The translations under genes and the position numbers were made by a program. 64,000 nt of DNA from Borrelia parkeri (GTDB taxonomy: Bacteria > Spirochaetota > Spirochaetia > Borreliales > Borreliaceae), in contig NZ_CP073159.1 in NCBI RefSeq assembly GCF_023035815.1, forward strand, positions 496,001 through 560,000. Direction: 5' to 3'. This document shows positions 57,496-64,000 of this stretch, piece after piece; positions within the stretch are counted from its first letter, which is position 1, and the number at the start of each line of letters is the position of its first letter. The notes below the pieces were generated by a model. It did no database searches, was not told where the DNA came from, and was given only the letters and a program-made list of their open reading frames with translations.

Positions 57496-57844
57496 TTTTT
57501 TCCTCCATTTCACAATTTCCGTTAAAGAGTGCCCCTGAATCTATAAAGAGTTCCTTTGTTTTAATGTTTCCGATCAAATTTCCAGTTTTATAAATTTTTA
57601 TTGTCTCTAAAGCCTCTACATTACCTTTCATTGTTCCATGATTTAGGAAATTATTACACTTGATTTCTGCTTCTACATTAGCTTTTTCTCTTAGGTATAT
57701 TGAACTTGTAGAATTGATGATTCCTTTAAGTACTCCTTCAATGATTATTGGTTTATTGCTTTCTATATATCCTTCAAATTCAAAATTACCCTTTATAACA
57801 TTTTGGGTATTGTTTTCTTCAAATTCTAAAGTATCTATGCTCAA
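57485..57844 (-). CDS. Bactofilin-like polymer-forming protein
   Basis: A 119-residue protein with the beta-helix pattern of bactofilins (NVIKGNFEFEGYIESNKPI, then regularly spaced Gly/Val in VLKGII...). Bactofilins form filaments that organise cell-wall enzymes and cell shape. Start codon TTG at 57844, with AGGAG 6 bases upstream. Coupled to the TPR protein by an 11-base overlap. Confidence 0.85.
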   Translation of the reverse strand: MSIDTLEFEENNTQNVIKGNFEFEGYIESNKPIIIEGVLKGIINSTSSIYLREKANVEAEIKCNNFLNHGTMKGNVEALETIKIYKTGNLIGNIKTKELFIDSGALFNGNCEMEEKNDK

Positions 57845-57854
57845 TTTAACTCCT

Positions 57855-57887
57855 AAAAATGAATGCTTGATTTAAGCATTCATTTTT
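57855..57887 (-). terminator. Terminator after the BI-1 gene
   Basis: AAAAATGAATGCTT and AAGCATTCATTTTT form a perfect 14-bp stem with the loop GATTT. It can act in both directions and ends with a T-run on either strand. It separates fusA and the BI-1 gene from the bactofilin gene. Confidence 0.75.
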
Positions 57888-57923
57888 ACTTTTAACATTA
57901 ACTTTAAATTTGTCTTTTGGCTT

Positions 57924-58619
57924 TTAATCTTTTCTTTCTCCTAAAAATCTTAGTAAATATAAGAATAAATTTATGAAATCTAGGTAAAGCTTTAGAGAGG
58001 CTACAACTGCCATTCTACTTTTAATTTCAGTACCGTCTTCTAACATTCTATTCATTTTAGAAATATTTTGAACATCGTAAGCCGTTAGACCTGTAAATAA
58101 TATGACACCTAAAATTGAGATTAAAAAATTGAGACCCGAACTTCTAAAAAATATGTTAAAAATAGATGCAATAATGATGCCCCATAATCCCATAATAAAA
58201 TAGCTTCCCATTTTTGTAAGGTCTGTGCTTGTTGTGTATCCGTAAAAGGACATTGCAAGGAAAGTTAGAGCAGTAATTCCAAATGTATAGAATATTGAAC
58301 TTTGAGTATATATCATAAATACAGAAGATAGTGTTACTCCTGTTAAAGCTGAGTATCCTAGAAAAAGAGCTGTTGCTGTGCCGCTTGATATTTTCTCGAT
58401 TGCTCCGCTTATTGCATAAACAAGGCCAAATTGTACAAGTATCATTGCTATATATGACATTGGATTTGTGAATATTATAGCTCGCATTGCAGGATTTTCA
58501 GATGTTGTGTATGCAAATATTGCAGATATTAAAAGACCAATTGCCATTAATCCAAAAACCTGAGCCAAAAATTTGTTTTTTATCCTTATTTCTTGTTTTT
58601 CATGCGTTAATTCAAACAT
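57924..58619 (-). CDS. Bax inhibitor-1/YccA family membrane protein
   Basis: A 231-residue polytopic protein with about seven membrane segments. The family signature LFTGLTAYDVQNISKM is near residue 175, and the C-terminus is SLKLYLDFINLFLYLLRFLG. BI-1 family proteins are calcium-leak channels or protease modulators in other bacteria; here its role is unknown. It follows fusA closely. Confidence 0.88.
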   Translation of the reverse strand: MFELTHEKQEIRIKNKFLAQVFGLMAIGLLISAIFAYTTSENPAMRAIIFTNPMSYIAMILVQFGLVYAISGAIEKISSGTATALFLGYSALTGVTLSSVFMIYTQSSIFYTFGITALTFLAMSFYGYTTSTDLTKMGSYFIMGLWGIIIASIFNIFFRSSGLNFLISILGVILFTGLTAYDVQNISKMNRMLEDGTEIKSRMAVVASLKLYLDFINLFLYLLRFLGERKD

Positions 58620-58631
58620 AATGATTCCTCC

Positions 58632-60707
58632 TTATTTTTGTTCGTTAAATTTTTTGCATAATTCATTAAATGTTGCACTTGGAACTTTCCCATATCTTAG
58701 GAATTCCATTGAAAATTCAGCTTTTCCTTGTGTCGAAGATCTTAAAACTGTTGAAAATCCAAACATTTCGCTTAAAGGTACCTCAGCTTCAACTTTTGAG
58801 AAATTTCCTTCTTCAACAGATCCCAAAATTATTCCTCTTCTTTGGTTTAAAAGACCAAACATATTGCCTTGAAATTCGGTTGGACCTTCAAGAGTTACTC
58901 TCATTATTGGCTCGAGTATTGTAGGTTTTGCCTTATTATAAGCTTCTCTGAATGCTCCTATTGCTGCAAGTTGGAATGCAATGTCTGATGAGTCAACAAC
59001 GTGATATTGACCATCATTAATTGTGACTTTAATCCCGACAATTGGGAAGCCGATTAAAGTTCCCTTTTCCATAGCCTTTTGGAATCCTTTGTCACATGAT
59101 GGAATGTATTCCGTTGGAATTACTCCACCTTTTATAAGATTAACAAATTCATAAGTTTGTCCTTCACTCTCAAGTGGTTCCATAAATCCAGCAACTCTTC
59201 CAAATTGACCTGCACCTCCTGATTGCTTTTTGTGAGTATAGTTAAATTCTGCTCTGTCTGTAATGGTTTCTCTGTATGCTACTTGAGGCATTCCTGTTTC
59301 AACTTCTGCTTTAAATTCTCTTCTCATTCTTTCAATGTAAACTTCTAAGTGTAGCTCACCCATTCCTTGTATTATTGTTTCTTTTGATTCGGCATCTACA
59401 TAAGTTTTGAATGTAGGGTCTTCTTTAGTGAACCTTGCAAGAGCTTTTGCCATGTTATCAGCTGATTTTTTATCTTTGGTTTTTATTGATAAAGATATTA
59501 CTGGTTCTGGAATGTACATTGATGTCATTGAATAATTAATTGAAGGGTCGCAGAATGTATCTCCTGATGCGCATTCTATCCCAAATAATGCAACAATATC
59601 CCCACTGCTTCCAAATTCAATGTCTTCAGTGTTATTAGCATGCATTCTAATAAGTCTGCCAACTTTGAATTTCTTAGAAGTTCTTGAATTTATTAGTTCT
59701 TGTCCTTTTTTTAAAATCCCTTGATATATTCTTACATAAGTTAATTGTCCGTATTGTCCATCTTCTAGTTTAAAAGCCAGTGCTACAGTTGGTAAGGTTT
59801 CATCAGTTTTAAGTTCAATTTCTTTTTCGTTTTCGTTTAAGTCAAGAGCCACATTTTTGATGTCATGAGGAGAAGGCAAAAATCTATTTACAGCGTCAAG
59901 TAAAAGTTGAACACCTTTGTTTTTATAAGCAGAACCCATAAATACGGGACAAAATTTTAAAGCCAAAGTACCTGTTCTAATGGCATCATATATTGTCTCT
60001 ACAGCTATATCTTCTCCTTCCATATGAAGTTCCATAAGTTCATCATTAAAATCAGATAGAGCATCAAGCATTATTTTTCTCTTTTCTTCAGCCTCATTGA
60101 TTAACTCAGCAGGAATTTCCTTTTCTATAATTTCTATTCCATCTTTGCCTTCAAAGTAATAGGCTTTCATTAAAACAAGATCCACAACTCCCATGTGTTT
60201 ATCTTCAAGTCCTATTGGAATTTGCATTAAAACTGAGTTTAAACCAAGCTTATCTTTAAGCTGATCTTTTACATTGTTAGGATTTGCTCCGGTTTTGTCA
60301 CATTTATTTACGAAAGCAAGACGTGGTACATTATATCTTTTTAATTGTCTGTCAACTGTAATTGATTGAGATTGAACCCCTGCAACAGAGTCAAGAACAA
60401 GTATAGCGCCATCTAGCACTCTAAGTGAACGTTCAACCTCAATTGTGAAGTCAACGTGACCTGGAGTGTCAATGATATTTATTGGATGGTTTTTCCATTC
60501 AACGTGAGTTGCAGCAGATGCAATTGTGATGCCCCGTTCTCTTTCAAGTTCCATTGAATCCATTGTTGCTCCAACCCCATCTTTTCCCTTTACTTCATGA
60601 ATGGCGTGAATTTTGTTGCAATAAAAAAGAATACGTTCTGTGAGTGTTGTTTTTCCTGAATCAATGTGGGCACTAATACCTATGTTTCGCAATTTTTTAT
60701 AGTCCAT
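58632..60707 (-). CDS. fusA: Elongation factor G (EF-G1 type)
   Basis: Translocase GTPase. It has 691 residues, with the G domain motifs AHIDSGKTT (near 14-22), DTPGHVDF (near 80) and NKCD (near 133), then domains II to V. The P-loop has Ser (IDSGKTT) in place of the Ala seen in E. coli, like the mitochondrial-type EF-G1 group. The related ribosome-recycling factor EF-G2 would be elsewhere in the genome. ATG preceded by AGGAGG. Confidence 0.96.
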   Translation of the reverse strand: MDYKKLRNIGISAHIDSGKTTLTERILFYCNKIHAIHEVKGKDGVGATMDSMELERERGITIASAATHVEWKNHPINIIDTPGHVDFTIEVERSLRVLDGAILVLDSVAGVQSQSITVDRQLKRYNVPRLAFVNKCDKTGANPNNVKDQLKDKLGLNSVLMQIPIGLEDKHMGVVDLVLMKAYYFEGKDGIEIIEKEIPAELINEAEEKRKIMLDALSDFNDELMELHMEGEDIAVETIYDAIRTGTLALKFCPVFMGSAYKNKGVQLLLDAVNRFLPSPHDIKNVALDLNENEKEIELKTDETLPTVALAFKLEDGQYGQLTYVRIYQGILKKGQELINSRTSKKFKVGRLIRMHANNTEDIEFGSSGDIVALFGIECASGDTFCDPSINYSMTSMYIPEPVISLSIKTKDKKSADNMAKALARFTKEDPTFKTYVDAESKETIIQGMGELHLEVYIERMRREFKAEVETGMPQVAYRETITDRAEFNYTHKKQSGGAGQFGRVAGFMEPLESEGQTYEFVNLIKGGVIPTEYIPSCDKGFQKAMEKGTLIGFPIVGIKVTINDGQYHVVDSSDIAFQLAAIGAFREAYNKAKPTILEPIMRVTLEGPTEFQGNMFGLLNQRRGIILGSVEEGNFSKVEAEVPLSEMFGFSTVLRSSTQGKAEFSMEFLRYGKVPSATFNELCKKFNEQK

Positions 60708-60762
60708 GGAATATTTTTCCTCCTGAGTGATGTATATACTTAGAACACTAATTATCCTAATT

Positions 60763-60791
60763 ATTTTACATAATTTTTAAAAAAAAGTCTA
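60763..60791 (-). promoter_or_regulatory. Promoter for fusA
   Basis: On the minus strand TAGACT (60786-60791) and TAAAAT (60763-60768) with a 17-base spacer. The start would be near 60756, about 50 bases before the ATG. Confidence 0.45.
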
Positions 60792-61132
60792 TTTTAAACT
60801 GTTTTGGTCGATTTTGACTTAAGGAAGTTTCATTGTCTAAAAAGTTAAGTAATATATTTAATTGCTTTTTTAGCAGGGGATTTTTCGTATTGAATTTATA
60901 AAATTAAATTAATTTTAATTTAATTATTTTTCAATTGCAGCTTGTGAGAAAGTCCAGTTATTTATAGACTTGCTTGACTAAATTTTATTAAACATATACA
61001 GTTAATTATAAGGAATATATCATTTAGTAAATTTTGATTTCATTGATTAAAAATGCTTAATATTTAATGAATTTACTCTTTCTTTACTTTATATTTTATA
61101 CTCCTAAGAATTAATTATTGGAGGATATAAGT
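60792..61132. other. Intergenic region without a gene
   Basis: About 340 very A/T-rich bases between the fusA promoter and the KTSC-like gene. A TATACT at 61097-61102 could be a -10 for the plus-strand gene, but no good -35 is found. I see no other structure. Confidence 0.4.
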
Positions 61133-61360
61133 TTGAATACTTTAACAATATCTCATGAATTGAGTAAAATATGTCAGGTTGATTATGATTCTGCATTGTC
61201 TGAACTTTCTGTATTTTTTAAGGACGGAAGAGCCTATAAATATTTTAAGATTGAACCAAGGCACTTTAATATAATATCTAAGCTTGTACAAGAGAAAAGA
61301 TCAGTTGGTAAATATTTAACGGAACATATATTTAATAAGTATGACCAAGAAAAGCTTTAA
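61133..61360 (+). CDS. KTSC-like small protein
   Basis: A 75-residue protein whose middle (YDSALSELSVFFKDGRAYKYFKI, then GKYLTEHI) resembles the KTSC domain, found alone or at the end of lysyl-tRNA synthetases, usually single-strand or nucleotide related in guesses. The start is TTG at 61133, 8 bases after GGAGG; an earlier TTG at 61118 is inside the ribosome site. Followed by a terminator, so it is probably a single-gene transcript. Confidence 0.7.
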   Translation: MNTLTISHELSKICQVDYDSALSELSVFFKDGRAYKYFKIEPRHFNIISKLVQEKRSVGKYLTEHIFNKYDQEKL

Positions 61361-61382
61361 TTTTAGTTGTTGACTTAGTTAT

Positions 61383-61426
61383 TTAAGAAGGGTTCTTAAT
61401 GTATAGGAATCCTTCTTAATTTTTTT
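61383..61426 (+). terminator. Strong rho-independent terminator
   Basis: TTAAGAAGGGTTC and GAATCCTTCTTAA form a 13-bp stem (one G-T pair) followed by seven T. It follows the KTSC-like gene. Confidence 0.85.
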
Positions 61427-61540
61427 CCTTTAAATTGATAATTGGGAAACAATATAATTTGATTTAAAAAGTAAATTTGGATTGTATTTTTTTTGCAATA
61501 AATGTTATTATAATATAATTATCTTGTAAGGGCTTAGGAT

Positions 61541-62620
61541 ATGAAAAATTTTTTAATTATTATAATACTAGTTTTGTCTTTTAGTACATCTTATGCTAAG
61601 TTTGTATATTTCTCAGCGGGTTTTAGTACACAAATTAGTCTTGAGTCATTTTCTTTATTTAATAGAAAAACTGGCACAGTTTTAGATAAATTGATAAGTT
61701 TTGAATTGTTTACTATCTTGACAAATTTTCAAAATAATTTTCTTAATCGTTTAAGTGAATTTGAGGACAGTGCAGCTGTTTTGTATAGTTCTTTTCAAAA
61801 TAATTTAAGTCTTCTCATTAAGCTGTTTAAGAATAGAAAGGAGCCAAATTCACAGTTGGATAATATGGATGATTCGGATTTGAATGATTTAGACTCACTT
61901 GTGAATAGTACTCATGATTTGAGAAAATTTTTGCGTGAATTGAGTAAGTTAAACAACAAGGTTACGCTTCAGAAATTAGGTGAGACTGGATCGAGTATAA
62001 GAAAACTTTTAGTTGATTTAGAAGAAACGGCAAAACGTGCTATTGAGTTAAAAGAAGTAATATTTAGTCAATTAAATGAGTTTGGAATTAGTAATCAAGA
62101 TGATTTTTTGAGATTATGTGAAGAAATTTCTACTCCAGGGACTGTTTTAAATGATGCTTTGCGGCAAAAATTGTCACCTTTATTTAGTACTGGTTTTCAG
62201 GGTTATTTTCAAATTGGTCTTCCTATTGCTACCAGTAATTTTTATTATGGATTTGAACTTGGATTTGGTGTGAATCTTGGAAGGATGATGTTTCCTAATT
62301 TAAACCTTTTAAAGGCTTCCTATCCTGTTAAGTTGGGTTCAGGAATAATTCCAAGATTATTCATAAAATATGATATTTATTATTTAGCAGCTACTTTATT
62401 TTCAGGTTTTGGTGATAGATCTTTAGTTGTAGATCCTGTTTATACAGGGAATTTAATTGGTAATGGCAGAGTAACCAATCCTTTTAATGTTATTGAGACA
62501 GGTTTTAGATTGAGATTAGCCTTTCTTAGTTTTGAATCGTCATTATTATTTTCTATTAATGATTTTAAATATAGAGATTTAAGGGCTGGCCTTGGATTTG
62601 AGATTCCAGTAGTTATTTAG
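61541..62620 (+). CDS. Putative outer-membrane beta-barrel protein
   Basis: A 359-residue protein with a signal peptide (MKNFLIIIILVLSFSTSYA), a helical domain (about 40-200) and a C-terminal barrel-like domain (GYFQIGLPIATSNFYYGFELGFG, ending in GLGFEIPVVI). The C-terminus resembles that of the gene at 63319. The start is preceded by TTAGGAT. Upstream are TTGCAA (61493-61498) and TATAAT (61514-61519) with a 15-base spacer, a possible promoter. Confidence 0.68.
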   Translation: MKNFLIIIILVLSFSTSYAKFVYFSAGFSTQISLESFSLFNRKTGTVLDKLISFELFTILTNFQNNFLNRLSEFEDSAAVLYSSFQNNLSLLIKLFKNRKEPNSQLDNMDDSDLNDLDSLVNSTHDLRKFLRELSKLNNKVTLQKLGETGSSIRKLLVDLEETAKRAIELKEVIFSQLNEFGISNQDDFLRLCEEISTPGTVLNDALRQKLSPLFSTGFQGYFQIGLPIATSNFYYGFELGFGVNLGRMMFPNLNLLKASYPVKLGSGIIPRLFIKYDIYYLAATLFSGFGDRSLVVDPVYTGNLIGNGRVTNPFNVIETGFRLRLAFLSFESSLLFSINDFKYRDLRAGLGFEIPVVI

Positions 62621-62691
62621 GCATTGATATTGATTGATGTTTGATTAAAATTTTAATGTTTACTTTAGTCTAGTATTTGGGTTTTGCTTTG

Positions 62692-63225
62692 ATGTATAAG
62701 GGGTTATTTTTTTTCTTTTTTTATTTTGTATTGTCTTGTAAAACTCTTGCTCAAGATTATCAAACTATTTCAGATGAGTATTATAAGCTTGCCAAATTAA
62801 ATGAGGAGCTTGGTAATAATCAGGCATCCGTTGAACTTTATGAACAAGCTATTAAATTTAATTCTAATGTGAATGATGCGTCTACTTATAATTTTATTTT
62901 GGCTTATATCAATTTGAAGAAATATGATGAGGCTGGATTAAAGCTTGAATCTTTATTGGAAAATGATCAGGACAATATTTTGTTAATTAATTTAAAAGCT
63001 TATCTATATTTTAGAAAGGAAAATTTAGAAGAGGCTTTAAAATTTTATTTAAAAACTTTGGAAATAGCACCTGCTAATCAAGAAGCGTTATTTAATGTTT
63101 TTTATATTTATCATTTAAAGAAGGACATGGAAACTGCAAAGAAGTATATTTTAAAATATAAGGAATTAAAATATACAATTCCTTCTAATGCAAGTGAGAT
63201 AGTTTCGTCCGTTTTGGAGGATTAA
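62692..63225 (+). CDS. TPR-repeat secreted protein
   Basis: About 177 residues with an N-terminal signal peptide (GLFFFFFYFVLSCKTLAQ; the Cys could be a lipobox or the cut may come after AQ) and about three tetratricopeptide repeats (YKLAKLNEELGNNQASVELYEQAI and similar). I use the ATG at 62692; the TTG at 62677 would add 5 residues. Between two barrel-like proteins, which suggests it assists or binds them. Confidence 0.72.
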   Translation: MYKGLFFFFFYFVLSCKTLAQDYQTISDEYYKLAKLNEELGNNQASVELYEQAIKFNSNVNDASTYNFILAYINLKKYDEAGLKLESLLENDQDNILLINLKAYLYFRKENLEEALKFYLKTLEIAPANQEALFNVFYIYHLKKDMETAKKYILKYKELKYTIPSNASEIVSSVLED

Positions 63226-63318
63226 AGGTTGAAGATTGTTTTATGCTAATTTTGGCATTTGTTTTTTAATGATCTTAATATGCAAATTCATTTAAATATT
63301 TTGGGGGACTTAAGTGTT

Positions 63319-63951
63319 ATGCAGATAAAGATTTTATTTTTGAGTTTATTGATATTTATTACAAGTAATGCTTTTTCGGATGTTGATTTCGAACTTAATT
63401 TGGGAGTTGGTCTAGATTTTCCGGTTAGTACTATTTCAAACTTTTATAATACAGCTTTATATATTGGTGAAGAACTTGAGAGTAATATGTCTGATTTATC
63501 GAGAGAAAAAATTGTTGCAGATTTTGCAGATATGGTTAACATTGCTAAGACAGGTTTAACTTATGGGGGATATTCTCAAATGGGAGCAAAATTTGATGAT
63601 TTTTTTTCACTTGGTTTTGAACTTGGATTTAGTTTTAATGTATTGAGGTATGTTAATCGTAAGGGGCGGTTGAATGATATTTTTTCATTCATTGCAGCTA
63701 TTGAATCTAGAGTTTATACAAGGTTAGATTTTTTTATTGGATCTGTTGCATTATTTACTGGACCTAGAGTTAATATGGCTACCCCTTTTAGGGATTCCAT
63801 CATCGATGAATATAATATTTTTGGTTGGGATCTTGGTGCAAGATCTACATTTGCCTTTTTGGTACTTGAGGGATATTATTGTTGGCATATTCAGAATAAT
63901 AAGTTTTCTGATTTTAAGTTTGGTATAGGTTTTGAGTTTGGAGTTATTTAG
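63319..63951 (+). CDS. Putative outer-membrane beta-barrel protein, paralog of 61541 gene
   Basis: A 210-residue protein with a signal peptide (MQIKILFLSLLIFITSNAFS) and a barrel-like rest: LGVGLDFPVSTIS, FSLGFELGFSFNV and the C-terminal FGIGFEFGVI. The FELGF and G(L/I)GFE patterns recur in the 61541 protein. The ATG at 63319 follows a GGGGG sequence 12 bases upstream; in-frame starts at 63280 and 63259 are less likely because they precede the signal peptide. Confidence 0.68.
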   Translation: MQIKILFLSLLIFITSNAFSDVDFELNLGVGLDFPVSTISNFYNTALYIGEELESNMSDLSREKIVADFADMVNIAKTGLTYGGYSQMGAKFDDFFSLGFELGFSFNVLRYVNRKGRLNDIFSFIAAIESRVYTRLDFFIGSVALFTGPRVNMATPFRDSIIDEYNIFGWDLGARSTFAFLVLEGYYCWHIQNNKFSDFKFGIGFEFGVI

Positions 63952-64000
63952 GTGGATAATAAATTTTTGCATTTTTAATGCTTATTGCATTGGCTAGTTT

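Noticed and set aside
61072..61102. TTTACT and TATACT upstream of the KTSC-like gene
   Set aside because: Spacer is 19 bases and the -35 match is poor.

Overview
The window is AT-rich (roughly 70% A+T by eye) chromosomal DNA. It reads as a spirochete of the genus Borrelia (Lyme or relapsing-fever Borrelia; species not determined). Four things support this: a tuf-S10-spc-alpha supercluster without rpsD, adk, map or infA; an archaeal-type two-subunit phenylalanyl-tRNA synthetase; a giant membrane-anchored coiled-coil gene just before pheS; and the order grpE-dnaK-dnaJ-rlmB. These assignments come from reading the sequence and from memory of the families; no database search was run.

Layout. 1-2.1 kb: a MATE-type transporter and a small putative lipoprotein. 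2.3-16.7 kb: a promoter, tuf, then about 27 ribosomal protein genes with secY and rpoA, all on the plus strand and tightly packed. 16.7-19.8 kb: rny, a YmdB-type phosphodiesterase and tlyA, overlapping one another. 19.8-20.6 kb: a GerMN-domain membrane protein on the minus strand. 20.7-34.1 kb: one plus-strand run of der, a secreted NlpC/P60-like protein, a HAD phosphatase, a ~2295-residue coiled-coil protein with five 99-bp tandem repeats, pheS and pheT. 34.1-35.2 kb: trxB with its own promoter. 39.5-35.2 kb (minus): grpE, dnaK, dnaJ, rlmB. 39.6-43.2 kb: a frameshifted small membrane-protein gene, nadE and a receiver/PP2C phosphatase gene. 43.3-46.5 kb: two unknown proteins and coaX. 49.4-46.7 kb (minus): a membrane alpha/beta-hydrolase-like protein, a glucosaminidase and a DUF2400 protein. 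49.8-55.0 kb: a PhnP-like hydrolase, exonuclease III, a secreted unknown and a large M16 zinc-protease lipoprotein. 56.4-55.0 kb (minus): a secreted HExxH protein. 56.5-56.8 kb (minus): tRNA-Lys(CTT), tRNA-Lys(TTT), tRNA-Glu(TTC). 60.7-56.9 kb (minus): fusA, a BI-1 family protein, a bactofilin and a TPR protein. 61.1-64.0 kb: a KTSC-like small protein, two related outer-membrane-like proteins and a TPR protein between them.

Most genes serve translation, protein folding and RNA turnover. The less ordinary material is in the envelope genes (coiled-coil giant, bactofilin, M16 and HExxH proteases, glucosaminidase, paired beta-barrel-like proteins) and in nadE, whose glutaminase domain has lost its catalytic residues. 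I see no insertion sequence, prophage, CRISPR array or rRNA gene. Start codons were adjusted where a Shine-Dalgarno sequence or family alignment favoured an internal start; alternatives are stated in the entries.
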